Shown: piece after piece, positions 1-7,229 of the stretch
Position numbering within the stretch: position 1 is the stretch's first letter
How the letters are laid out: each line of letters starts with the position of its first letter
Assembly (NCBI GenBank): GCA_905199445.1
Contig: CAJKGK010000013.1
Location: 21,710-85,709, forward strand
Reading direction: 5' to 3'
Origin: an uncultured Lachnospiraceae bacterium
Lineage (GTDB): Bacteria; Bacillota; Clostridia; Lachnospirales; Lachnospiraceae
Length of the DNA stretch: 64,000 nucleotides
Program-made: the position numbers and the translations under genes
The notes under the pieces: generated by a model
The model's input: the letters and a program-made list of their open reading frames with translations, nothing else
Told to the model about the DNA's origin: nothing
The model's database searches: none

Positions 1-462
1 AAGTTCAACTTTACCTGCGCCCGGAATCTTCATTTCTGAACCCTTATAAACATCTCCGTAAGCATGTCTGGCAATGGTAATTGGCTTTTTCCAGTTTTTC
101 ACGCAAGGTTCAATTCCCTTAACAACAATGGGGGCTCTAAAAACCGTACCATCAAGAATGGCACGAATTGTTCCGTTGGGGCTTTTCCACATTTCCTTTA
201 AATCATATTCTTTCACCCTGGCCGCATTAGGCGTGATCGTGGCACATTTGACAGCTACACCGTATTTTTTTGTGGCATTAGCCGAATCCACAGTGACCTG
301 ATCATCGGTTTCATTACGATGTTCCAACCCCAGATCGTAGTATTCTGTATTCAAATCAATATAAGGCAGCAAAAGTTCATCTTTAATATACTTCCATAAA
401 ATACGTGTCATCTCATCGCCGTCCATCTCTACAAGGGGCGTAGTCATTTTAATTTTATCCAT
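1..462 (-). CDS. icd: NADP-dependent isocitrate dehydrogenase, N-terminal part (runs off window)
   Basis: Oxidative decarboxylation of isocitrate to 2-oxoglutarate in the cytosol. The 154 visible codons read MDKIKMTTPLVEMDGDEMTR, then the motifs EMWKSPNGTIR and ITIARHAYGDVYK, which match the dimeric, eukaryote-like (IDH1/IDH2) subfamily rather than the E. coli Icd type. WKSPNGTIR is part of the substrate and NADP binding region. The ATG at 462 follows a CTCAGGAGGA ribosome site at good spacing. The C-terminal two thirds lie outside the window. A candidate promoter lies at 587-615. The family is clear; the symbol is used by homology. Confidence 0.93.
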   Translation of the reverse strand, partial: MDKIKMTTPLVEMDGDEMTRILWKYIKDELLLPYIDLNTEYYDLGLEHRNETDDQVTVDSANATKKYGVAVKCATITPNAARVKEYDLKEMWKSPNGTIRAILDGTVFRAPIVVKGIEPCVKNWKKPITIARHAYGDVYKGSEMKIPGAGKVEL

Positions 463-586
463 ACTTTTTCCTCCTGAGTTCTATCCAAAACTGACGTGCC
501 GCAAAAAAACATATGTCCTCTCACAGGAGCACAAGTCTACTGATCTTGTGTCCAATACGGCTTTCCTTAGGATGTTTATGTGTATT

Positions 587-615
587 ATTGTATACTATTT
601 AAATTTAGATTTCAA
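587..615 (-). promoter_or_regulatory. Candidate sigma-A promoter of icd
   Basis: On the minus strand TTGAAA and TACAAT are separated by exactly 17 bp, about 125 bp upstream of the icd start. The transcript would have a leader of about 115 nt containing a small CACAAG/CTTGTG hairpin. No regulator site was recognised. Confidence 0.5.
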
Positions 616-670
616 GCGTTTATATCTCCAGCCATTTGGTTTATATCTCTGCCTTTATACCTCCGGGAAA

Positions 671-700
671 TTGACCTTTATAAACAATGGTGCATAAAAT
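671..700 (+). promoter_or_regulatory. Candidate sigma-A promoter of the subtilase gene
   Basis: TTGACC and TAAAAT with an 18-bp spacer, ending 25 bp before the ATG of the S8 peptidase gene. The leader would be very short, which fits the weak ribosome site. Confidence 0.45.
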
Positions 701-724
701 AATAAGAAAAGAGTCTCGTTGATC

Positions 725-1657
725 ATGAATATTGTTAATTCTCTGATTCACAGAAATGACCCTCACGCTGCCCCTTATACAGGCAGCGGCGTAGGCATTG
801 CTGTTTTAGATACAGGTATTTTTACCCATGGAGATTTTACAAAACCAATCAGACGTATTGCAGCCTTCAGAGATTTTGTCGGTTCTTGCGGCAATGGCAC
901 CAGGCTGCAAACATTACCCTATGACGACAATGGCCACGGCACTCATATATGCGGAATCTGTTCTGGAAATGGATATGCCTCCCACAAAAAATACTGCGGC
1001 GTTGCCCCCAACAGCCATCTGATTGTGGGAAAAATTTTAGATTCCGCAGGCAATGGAAATATTCCTTCTATCCTTGAAGCCATCCGCTGGGTCATCGAAA
1101 ACCGTAAACTTTATAAAATCAGGATTCTGAATATCTCCGTGGGCACCGATGCAAAAGGTATCGTTTCCGAAGACTCCATTCTTGTTCAGGGTGTCAATGA
1201 AGCCTGGGACGCCGGTCTTGTTGTGGTGGCGGCCGCCGGAAACAACGGTCCGGCACCGATGACGGTCACGGCGCCGGGAATCAGCCGCAAAGTCATCACT
1301 GTAGGCGCCGCAGACGATCATCATCATATTTATATCCACGGCGAAAAAATCAGCAATTATTCCGGTCGGGGACCCACACGGGAATGCATTCAAAAGCCGG
1401 ATGTGGTAGCGCCTGGATCTAATATTATATCCTGCTGCGGCAAAACTATTGGACGCCAGTTCTCCTATACAAGCCGCAGCGGCACTTCCATGTCTACCCC
1501 CATTGTCTCCGGCTGCATTGCCCTGCTTCTGGAAAAATATCCGTCCATGACCAACAAGGAGGTTAAAATAAAGTTGCGGGAAAGCTGTGATGATTTAGGC
1601 CTTCCCAAAAGCCAGCAGGGCTGGGGGATGATCAACGCGGCCCGGCTTCTAAGTTAG
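725..1657 (+). CDS. Intracellular S8 family serine peptidase (subtilase)
   Basis: Subtilisin-fold endopeptidase. The triad is visible in order: Asp in AVLDTGI (about residue 29), His in NGHGTHICG (about 71) and Ser in SGTSMSTP (about 255). The oxyanion-hole Asn sits in AAAGNNGP. There is no signal peptide and no propeptide, and the 310-aa chain starts almost directly with the catalytic domain. That is the layout of AprX/Isp-like intracellular subtilases, so a cytoplasmic role is likely. The ATG at 725 is preferred over a TTG two codons earlier; neither has a strong Shine-Dalgarno. Single-gene unit with its own promoter and a terminator at 1670-1732. Confidence 0.92.
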   Translation: MNIVNSLIHRNDPHAAPYTGSGVGIAVLDTGIFTHGDFTKPIRRIAAFRDFVGSCGNGTRLQTLPYDDNGHGTHICGICSGNGYASHKKYCGVAPNSHLIVGKILDSAGNGNIPSILEAIRWVIENRKLYKIRILNISVGTDAKGIVSEDSILVQGVNEAWDAGLVVVAAAGNNGPAPMTVTAPGISRKVITVGAADDHHHIYIHGEKISNYSGRGPTRECIQKPDVVAPGSNIISCCGKTIGRQFSYTSRSGTSMSTPIVSGCIALLLEKYPSMTNKEVKIKLRESCDDLGLPKSQQGWGMINAARLLS

Positions 1658-1669
1658 CGTCAGACACAA

Positions 1670-1732
1670 AAGTCCCGGCAGCACAGATCTTTCCTTTAAA
1701 CAGGATTCTGCGCTGTCAGGACTTTATTTTTT
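1670..1732 (+). terminator. Rho-independent terminator after the subtilase gene
   Basis: A 17-bp stem pairs AAGTCCCGGCAGCACAG with CTGCGCTGTCAGGACTT (G-U pairs tolerated) and is followed by ATTTTTTA. The T-tract lies only on the plus-strand side. Confidence 0.8.
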
Positions 1733-1780
1733 ATAATGCCAGGATCAAAGGATCCTGCGTTTCACTCTTTGGTTCCATCA

Positions 1781-2701
1781 TCAGGGCCATAAAATCTGCG
1801 GATACTTTCCGGCAGCTTTCATGTCTGCAATGGCCTGTGTCACAACAGGTTTATCTTCTTTATAGGTCACTCCATACCAACGGTCCTCACTGGGCAGCAC
1901 CTTAACAGTTGCCTTGCCTTCCTCAAGCAGCTGCCCAACAACACCGGGGAGAAAATATTCGCTTTTTTCCGGATTTTTTACAAGCGCCTCATCAAGGAAT
2001 GTACTGAAACGTTTTTTAAGTTCTTCCATCAGGCTTAAATTAAACCCCCACATATTCATGGATACCGTACTTGCTTCGGGAATCTTAATCCATGTTTTCC
2101 CTTCATCTTCCGTATATTCGCCATGACCATCCCTTTTTTCGATATGGGTCCGCTCGTGAATGCCAAGAAGCATGGACTGTGCATCGGTTTCACACACACC
2201 TCTTGAAACATGCCCATAATCAGTAAGTGTATTTTCCACCCGGTAGCCAACCATGGCATAACGATACAGTTCATCATCCGGATGGTTCATCAAATAATCG
2301 TAAATCGCAGCAAATGCATGGCTTCCATAATAGTCATCCGCGTTAATAACTGCGAAGGGCCCTTCAATCTCATTCAGGCAGCATAAAATCGCATGGCCTG
2401 TTCCCCATGGTTTCACACGATTTTCAGGAAGCGTATAGCCTTCGGGAATATTGGAAAGCTCCTGATAAATATAGGCCACTTCCATATATTTTTCAATCTT
2501 GTTTCCGATTTTTTCTCTGAAATCTTTTTCCAGCTCTTTTTTAATGATAAATATAACTTTCTTAAAGCCTGCCTTCCAGGCATCATAAATGGAAAAATCT
2601 ATGATCAGATCTCCCTGCGCATTAAGGGGATCAATCTGCTTTAATCCGCCGTAACGGCTGCCCATTCCGGCTGCCATAATCACCAGTACAGGTTCTTTCA
2701 T
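1781..2701 (-). CDS. Nucleotidyltransferase family protein (sugar-1-phosphate NTP transferase fold)
   Basis: A 306-aa cytosolic protein. The N-terminus LVIMAAGMGSRYGGLKQ is the nucleotide-binding GxGxRxxxxxK signature of the GlmU/RmlA-type Rossmann fold. The Mg2+-binding aspartates lie in FAVINADDYYG, and PWGTGHAILCC is the usual substrate-loop segment. It most likely transfers a nucleotidyl group to a sugar or other phosphorylated small molecule. There is no C-terminal left-handed beta-helix, and the real substrate cannot be read from sequence. It stands alone between the subtilase terminator and an XRE regulator. The ATG at 2701 follows GAAAGGATG. Confidence 0.85.
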   Translation of the reverse strand: MKEPVLVIMAAGMGSRYGGLKQIDPLNAQGDLIIDFSIYDAWKAGFKKVIFIIKKELEKDFREKIGNKIEKYMEVAYIYQELSNIPEGYTLPENRVKPWGTGHAILCCLNEIEGPFAVINADDYYGSHAFAAIYDYLMNHPDDELYRYAMVGYRVENTLTDYGHVSRGVCETDAQSMLLGIHERTHIEKRDGHGEYTEDEGKTWIKIPEASTVSMNMWGFNLSLMEELKKRFSTFLDEALVKNPEKSEYFLPGVVGQLLEEGKATVKVLPSEDRWYGVTYKEDKPVVTQAIADMKAAGKYPQILWP

Positions 2702-2778
2702 CTTACGTTCATCCTTTCAAAAAATATCATGTCCTCTATTATATAGCACAAAAAGGATGAAATCTATAGTAAATTCTA

Positions 2779-3018
2779 TTATTTGTAAATCTTTTTGGAT
2801 TTAGTAATAATTTCCAGCAGCGGTTCTTTGAGTATATCCGACAAAATCAGCAAAGAACCCATGGATGGCCTGCACATCTTTGTCTCCCATAAATGAATGG
2901 TATTTGTGCTTACTCCGATCAAATCCGCCAGCTCCTGCTGAGTAATGTTATTCCGTATTCGATACTCCTTTAATGAATACCCCAGTTCCGTCATCTTATA
3001 AGTTTCTTCAACCATCAT
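2779..3018 (-). CDS. Small XRE-family helix-turn-helix regulator
   Basis: A 79-aa DNA-binding protein that is almost entirely one Cro/C1-type HTH. The segment KEYRIRNNITQQELADLIGV (residues about 19-38) holds helices 1-2, and STNTIHLWE is the recognition helix. There is no effector or dimerisation domain beyond the short tail. The first of two adjacent ATGs (3018) sits 9 nt after a GGAGGG site. A perfect 9-bp inverted repeat lies just upstream (3034-3068), which suggests autoregulation. Targets are unknown. Confidence 0.88.
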   Translation of the reverse strand: MMVEETYKMTELGYSLKEYRIRNNITQQELADLIGVSTNTIHLWETKMCRPSMGSLLILSDILKEPLLEIITKSKKIYK

Positions 3019-3033
3019 ATAAACTGTCCCTCC

Positions 3034-3068
3034 ATATGTAATATCTTTTTTTGCAATGCATTACATAT
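3034..3068. promoter_or_regulatory. Inverted repeat upstream of the XRE regulator, candidate operator
   Basis: ATATGTAAT and ATTACATAT form a perfect 9-bp inverted repeat with a 17-nt centre. It sits directly before the ribosome site of the XRE gene. The half-site distance is plausible for a dimer of a small HTH protein, so an autoregulatory operator is inferred. Confidence 0.45.
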
Positions 3069-3122
3069 TTTACCACAGATTGATTGAATTATTTGTCACA
3101 TTATCGGGGCCGCCATAAAAAT

Positions 3123-3704
3123 TTATCTCAGCCTTTGAATCATATATAAAATCGGCGGTTCCCGTCGTCTGTTGTGGTTTTCCACCTTCATAACTTCATA
3201 CTTTCTGGCCGGCAGTTCATGTAACAATTTATCGACATTTTCTTTTTCCTCTGGCCCGCCACAATGTCCATAATAGGAAAGAACAGTTCCCACACCGCCA
3301 GGTTTTAAAAGTTCCAGGGCAGCCAAAAGTGCGCGGCAAGTTGTATCTGTATTCGTAATAATAGAAGGATCTCCATCAGGGAGATAACCCAGATTAAAAC
3401 AAAAGGCCCCAATCTGTTTAATCTGATCTGACTCAAGCACCTGGCACATACGGTCATGCGAACACAGGCAAAGTGTAGCCCTGTCCTCCAGCCCCTCTGC
3501 TTCCAGCCGTTTTCTTGTGTGATCGATGGCGGCCTCCTGAATATCAAAGGCATATACCCGACCAGAATCACCAACCAGGCGGCAAAGATATGCGGTATCC
3601 AATCCGTTGCCAGCCGTGGCATCCACAACAAAATCCCCCTCCATCACGTACCGCTTCATCAGTTCATGGACAATATCCACCATTTTCTTTCCAAATAAAT
3701 CCAT
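3123..3704 (-). CDS. mnmM: Class I SAM methyltransferase, MnmM/YtqB-like (tRNA mnm5s2U synthesis)
   Basis: About 193 aa, cytosolic. DFVVDATAGNGLDTAYLC (about residues 24-41) is the SAM-binding glycine loop and RVYAFDIQEAAI the following acidic strand. FNLGYLPDGD and the tail NRRREPPILYMI are hallmarks of the YtqB family (old label 'rRNA methylase'), shown in B. subtilis to be the tRNA nm5s2U methyltransferase MnmM. The ATG at 3704 follows AAAAGGAG at about 10 nt. The open frame extends upstream to 4121, but that stretch is antisense to the Cys-rich peptide gene and lies beyond the ribosome site, so it is not coding. Function is by family homology. Confidence 0.87.
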   Translation of the reverse strand: MDLFGKKMVDIVHELMKRYVMEGDFVVDATAGNGLDTAYLCRLVGDSGRVYAFDIQEAAIDHTRKRLEAEGLEDRATLCLCSHDRMCQVLESDQIKQIGAFCFNLGYLPDGDPSIITNTDTTCRALLAALELLKPGGVGTVLSYYGHCGGPEEKENVDKLLHELPARKYEVMKVENHNRRREPPILYMIQRLR

Positions 3705-3870
3705 GATGCAAAACTCCTTTTCCTTAAACTCTATATTCATTATAGCCATCCTGGTCTCATCGGGCAAATAAAAAAACAGACTCAGAAAAAATTTTTTCAA
3801 ATTCAATGTCACACATCCTGGCTGCTGCATAATATAAAGCATAAGCAAAAACAAATTAGGAGGCTCAATT

Positions 3871-4095
3871 ATGAGTGATTTAGCTGCTACTGGCTGCTGC
3901 AACAATGATTGTGGATGTGGAGTGGAAACATGCGGAGGTAACAATTCCTGGTTATGGATCCTGATTCTTCTGTTCTGCTGCGGTGGATGGGGAAACAACA
4001 ACGGCAATAACGGCGGATGTGGTTTCGGCCGGGGCGATGACTGCGGATGTATCATCCCTATTCTTTTAATTCTTTGCTGCTGCGGCGGATTCTGA
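3871..4095 (+). CDS. Small high-cysteine/glycine peptide (chorion class HCB-13-like)
   Basis: A 74-aa peptide with 13 Cys and 17 Gly. The layout is a Cys/Gly head (GCCNNDCGCG), a hydrophobic stretch SWLWILILLFCC, a Gly/Asn linker, DDCGC, and a second hydrophobic stretch IIPILLILCCC. This matches the short clostridial proteins annotated by similarity as 'chorion class high-cysteine HCB protein 13', whose function is unknown to me. AGGAGG lies 7 nt before the ATG. The upstream CATAATATA (3828-3836) resembles a sigma-E/K -10 element, so a spore-surface role is possible but inferred. It is antisense to the spurious upstream extension of the methyltransferase frame and is followed by two hairpins. 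Confidence 0.8.
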   Translation: MSDLAATGCCNNDCGCGVETCGGNNSWLWILILLFCCGGWGNNNGNNGGCGFGRGDDCGCIIPILLILCCCGGF

Positions 4096-4144
4096 TCTGA
4101 CAGCATCTGATATTTCTCCACCAGCCTAAGAGCGACTGACTGCA

Positions 4145-4182
4145 GGCCGGTTTAAAGTCTTTGTCAGAGCCTTTAAGCCGGC
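4145..4182 (+). repeat. Hairpin directly before the terminator of the Cys-rich gene
   Basis: GCCGGTTTAAAG pairs with CTTTAAGCCGGC (one wobble) around a 13-nt loop. It has no T-tract of its own and abuts the next, stronger hairpin, so it may stabilise the 3' end of the transcript. Confidence 0.55.
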
Positions 4183-4226
4183 GGGGAGGCTGTGATTATC
4201 CCAATCACAGCCTCCCCTATTTTATT
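4183..4226 (+). terminator. Rho-independent terminator after the Cys-rich peptide gene
   Basis: A perfect 15-bp stem pairs GGGGAGGCTGTGATT with AATCACAGCCTCCCC around a 5-nt loop, followed by TATTTTATTG. It also faces the convergent small gene at 4241-4423. Confidence 0.88.
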
Positions 4227-4240
4227 GTCTCAAAAGAATT

Positions 4241-4423
4241 TTATCTTTGAATCCCCCGCTTTTTCTTTATACAGTCAAGATCAATTTCATAAATCGTATT
4301 GTTTTCGATAATCAAACTATCCCCCTCCATCGTTTGCCCTTCTTTTTTAACTTCCTGCATACAGACAGGCATTTTAGAAAATCTGCACCGGCTTTTACTT
4401 TGTTTTTCCTGATCAGCCATCAT
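4241..4423 (-). CDS. Small hypothetical protein (60 aa)
   Basis: Unrecognised. The 60-aa soluble protein starts MMADQEKQSKSRCRFSKMPV, has two Cys and basic patches in its first half, and ends in IYEIDLDCIKKKRGIQR. The ATG at 4423 follows TTTGGAGGAATT at good spacing; a longer reading from a TTG would place the ribosome site inside the gene. It converges with the Cys-rich peptide gene and diverges from the next gene. The strong ribosome site is the main support. Confidence 0.6.
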   Translation of the reverse strand: MMADQEKQSKSRCRFSKMPVCMQEVKKEGQTMEGDSLIIENNTIYEIDLDCIKKKRGIQR

Positions 4424-4532
4424 TTTTAATTCCTCCAAAGTTTTAATGTTACTATATCATATGCAGTTTGTGTGTGTTAGTTTTCAATGACAGGGCATAT
4501 ACTGATAGTAATCAAAGAGAAACGCAAAGGAT

Positions 4533-5201
4533 GTGAGGCATATCAGCCGCCCAATTAAACTTACAAAACTGGATGAACAGACATTTAACGGGATGTCCCA
4601 GGTTCTTAAAGCAGCCACGGCTTATATGGAGCCTTCTGCCGCAAAAACGGCTGCAGTTCTGGCAAAAATAATGGAACTGCGCAATACTCTGGCCTATATG
4701 AACCAATCCCAGCCGCTGCAGGCCTGCAGCATCGGCGGACACAGACCTGACACCCAGGAAATGCTCCAGGATCTCCGCAAATACTGCGACGGCGCTGAGG
4801 CTCAGTCCATTGACAGGATTTTAAATATGATGAAAATGGGAAAATTTTACGAAAAGTTCAAAGCCCTGGAAAATTCTCCAGAATTTCGCACCATGCAAAA
4901 TGCCCTTAGTCACACCGGAAATACCGGTGACAATCAGGCTCAGGCCCAAGATTTGCTGTCTAAAATTCCTCCCGAGCTGCTGAAAAATTTCAACCCGGAA
5001 ATGCTTAATAATATTACACCGGAAATGATAAATCAGGTTATGAATGCTGCCAGACAGTCGGGATTCATAGACAATGCCGGCCCATTAGATCAAAATATTA
5101 TAGAAAAGACCGACAATTCCCAGCTGATTGAGCAGCTAAAATCCATGCTGACGCCCCAACAACGCCAGATGTTTGAAGCATTACAGCGTTCCGTTAAGTA
5201 A
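4533..5201 (+). CDS. Hypothetical protein (222 aa), helical with proline-spaced repeat
   Basis: Unrecognised family. Predicted soluble and mostly helical, with no signal peptide. Residues about 22-60 form an Ala-rich helix pair (AATAYMEPSAAKTAAVLAK). Residues about 142-170 repeat a Pro-Glu-led pattern (IPPELLKNF, NPEMLNNI, TPEMINQVM), and the tail is QLKSMLTPQQRQMFEAL. The repeat recalls short STI1-type helical modules, but this is only resemblance. The start is taken as GTG at 4533; it overlaps an ATG-TGA start-stop pair at 4531, and the ribosome site is weak, so the start is uncertain. It ends in the bidirectional terminator at 5264-5340. Confidence 0.65.
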   Translation: MRHISRPIKLTKLDEQTFNGMSQVLKAATAYMEPSAAKTAAVLAKIMELRNTLAYMNQSQPLQACSIGGHRPDTQEMLQDLRKYCDGAEAQSIDRILNMMKMGKFYEKFKALENSPEFRTMQNALSHTGNTGDNQAQAQDLLSKIPPELLKNFNPEMLNNITPEMINQVMNAARQSGFIDNAGPLDQNIIEKTDNSQLIEQLKSMLTPQQRQMFEALQRSVK

Positions 5202-5263
5202 AAAAGTGGAAGCTTCTAAAAAACAGACCACCGGTGCATACCGATTTTAACTTCAGCAATATG

Positions 5264-5340
5264 AAAACGAGACAATTCCGCACAAATCCTGACTTTTCGC
5301 ATTAAAACTTTGGATTTGTATGGAACTGTCTCGTTTTTTA
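5264..5340. terminator. Bidirectional terminator between convergent genes
   Basis: A long stem pairs AACGAGACAATTCC with GGAACTGTCTCGTT and extends through CACAAATCC/GGATTTGT with a few mismatches. TTTTTT follows on the plus strand and TTTT on the minus strand. The plus-side T-tract runs into the stop codon of the MATE gene. Confidence 0.85.
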
Positions 5341-6714
5341 TCTTCCTGCCGCCATACCGTCGGCCTCAGCCCTTTGCTGAGCTTTGCGGATAACAACCAT
5401 AAAACAGATCAGATGGACGGCTGCCGTCAAAAACCATGAAACCGGATAAGAAATATACAGCGTCTGTAAAGTCCGGCTAAACTGAAAAATTGTAAAAATC
5501 CAGACAATTCTCAGTCCGCAGGCTCCGGCCAGGGAAACAATCATAGGCATTATGGAATAGCCCAGACCTCGAAGAGAGCCTACAGTCACATCCATTAAGC
5601 CACATAAAAAATAAGGAATACATATAATGCTCATGCGCATAAGACCATAGCTGATCACACTTTCATCAGTGGAATAAATGCCAAGGAGCTGATGCCCAAA
5701 AATCAGGGCTCCGCTGCCGAGAACCAAACCTGTCACTGTGACCATCAATAATGCCAGCCCCAGCACCTTACGGATCCGCTTATAATTGCCCGCACCTGCA
5801 TTCTGGCTTGTAAAGCTTAAAGAGGTCTGATAAAAGGAGTTCATGGCAATATAAACAAAGCCCTCGATGTTGGAGGCTGCAGCATTGCCCGCCATAGCAA
5901 CAGAGCCAAAAGAGTTCACCGATGACTGAATCAGAACATTAGATATCGAAAAAATCGCCCCCTGCAGTCCGGCCGGAAGTCCGATCTGAATCATATGAAG
6001 CAGCTTCTTTTTGTGAATTCTCAGCATTTTTAAAGACAAATGAATGGCGCCTTCATTTCTCATAAGACATACAACCACGAGGATGGCCGATATCGCCTGT
6101 GATGAAATCGTTGCAAGGGCAACACCAGCCACGCCAATGCCTACAACAATCACAAAAAACAGATTTAACAGTACATTGATAATCCCCGCAATAATAAGAA
6201 AATACAGTGGCCGGCGGGTATCTCCCACGGCTCTTAAAATGGCAGATCCGAAATTATACAGCATATTTACCGGCATACCGATAAAATAAATTCTCAGGTA
6301 CAACGACGCCAGATCAATCACATCATCCGGTGTTCCCATCATTTCCAGCATAGGCACAGCCAAAAACAGACCTACAAAAATAAGGATAAACCCACAGATC
6401 AAGCTTGCCAGAATGGAAGTATGAACCGTTTTATGGACATCATCATATTCTTTTGCACCGTAATGTCTGGCAACCAATACATTGGTGCCAATAGATAAAC
6501 CGATGAACAGATTAACAATCAGATTAATAAGAGATCCTGTGGACCCCACAGCCGCCAGCGCCTGACTGCCGACATACCGGCCCACAACGACAATATCCGC
6601 CGCATTAAATAGCAGCTGCAAAATACCGGACAGCATCAGCGGAACCGCAAATAACAACATTTTACCAACCAGCGGTCCCCGGCACATATCCATCTCATAG
6701 GATTTCTTCGCCAT
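5338..6714 (-). CDS. MATE family efflux transporter
   Basis: A 458-aa inner-membrane protein with about 12 hydrophobic helices, the usual MATE size, and typical MATE segments GPLVGKMLLFAVPLMLSG, QLLFNAADIVVVGRYVG and AAVGSTGSLINL near the N-terminus. It exports cationic or organic compounds using a Na+ or H+ gradient; substrates cannot be deduced. The start is placed at the ATG at 6714 (MAKKSYEMDM), 8 nt after GGGGGAG, not at an upstream in-frame codon at 6762. It is monocistronic, bounded by the terminator at 5264-5340 and an AT-rich spacer upstream. Confidence 0.92.
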   Translation of the reverse strand: MAKKSYEMDMCRGPLVGKMLLFAVPLMLSGILQLLFNAADIVVVGRYVGSQALAAVGSTGSLINLIVNLFIGLSIGTNVLVARHYGAKEYDDVHKTVHTSILASLICGFILIFVGLFLAVPMLEMMGTPDDVIDLASLYLRIYFIGMPVNMLYNFGSAILRAVGDTRRPLYFLIIAGIINVLLNLFFVIVVGIGVAGVALATISSQAISAILVVVCLMRNEGAIHLSLKMLRIHKKKLLHMIQIGLPAGLQGAIFSISNVLIQSSVNSFGSVAMAGNAAASNIEGFVYIAMNSFYQTSLSFTSQNAGAGNYKRIRKVLGLALLMVTVTGLVLGSGALIFGHQLLGIYSTDESVISYGLMRMSIICIPYFLCGLMDVTVGSLRGLGYSIMPMIVSLAGACGLRIVWIFTIFQFSRTLQTLYISYPVSWFLTAAVHLICFMVVIRKAQQRAEADGMAAGR

Positions 6715-6906
6715 AAGTAAAACTCCCCCGTTTATAAAATTTTCATAGGATTTCAGGATCACAAGACCATACAGGCATGGACATGCATGACCTTATAACC
6801 CTGATATTATAATAAAATTATAGTACAAATATTAAAAAAAATAAATATATTTGTAAAAATTTTAAAGGATAATTTACATTCTCAATAAAATCGGGAATAT
6901 ACCAAT

Positions 6907-6959
6907 AAAAATGTGTATTTTAACTGCCTGCACTCAAAACAGTCAAAATACACATTTTT
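6907..6959 (-). terminator. Terminator of the leuS operon
   Basis: A 20-bp A/T-rich stem pairs AAAAATGTGTATTTTAACTG with CAGTCAAAATACACATTTTT, with one mismatch. T-runs lie on both sides. It sits directly after the stop of the small gene that follows leuS. Confidence 0.75.
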
Positions 6960-6962
6960 CAC

Positions 6963-7205
6963 TTAATCCTCAAATTCACAGTGGACTGTCCACAGACTTC
7001 CATGATCATCAATCTGTGTGACAACACCGTGCAGGATATTCAATTTTTCCTTGGCCGGAATGTTGCCGGACATGGCGACAGCCGGGTCTATGGTGTAATA
7101 ATACATCTTCCCCTGAAGGGTTTTAAGCACAGATTCACTGACCGTAACCGCATCACCCACAGCCACCAGATTCGGACGTTCCATACGAAATTCCAAATGC
7201 TTCAT
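6963..7205 (-). CDS. Small hypothetical protein downstream of leuS
   Basis: An 80-aa soluble protein, unrecognised. It reads as a small beta-rich domain: MKHLEFRMERPNLVAVGDAV, then VLKTLQGKMYYY, and ends in SLWTVHCEFED. The ATG follows a GGAGG site and lies 24 nt after the leuS stop, with no terminator between. It is therefore probably cotranscribed and under the same T-box control. No catalytic residues are evident. Confidence 0.65.
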   Translation of the reverse strand: MKHLEFRMERPNLVAVGDAVTVSESVLKTLQGKMYYYTIDPAVAMSGNIPAKEKLNILHGVVTQIDDHGSLWTVHCEFED

Positions 7206-7229
7206 ACCGGACCTCCAAAAATCGCTGTT

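Noticed and set aside
3705..4121. Open upstream extension of the methyltransferase frame (proline/histidine-rich)
   Set aside because: It is the antisense of the Cys/Gly-rich peptide gene, has shadow-like composition, and lies upstream of a good ribosome site and ATG at 3704.
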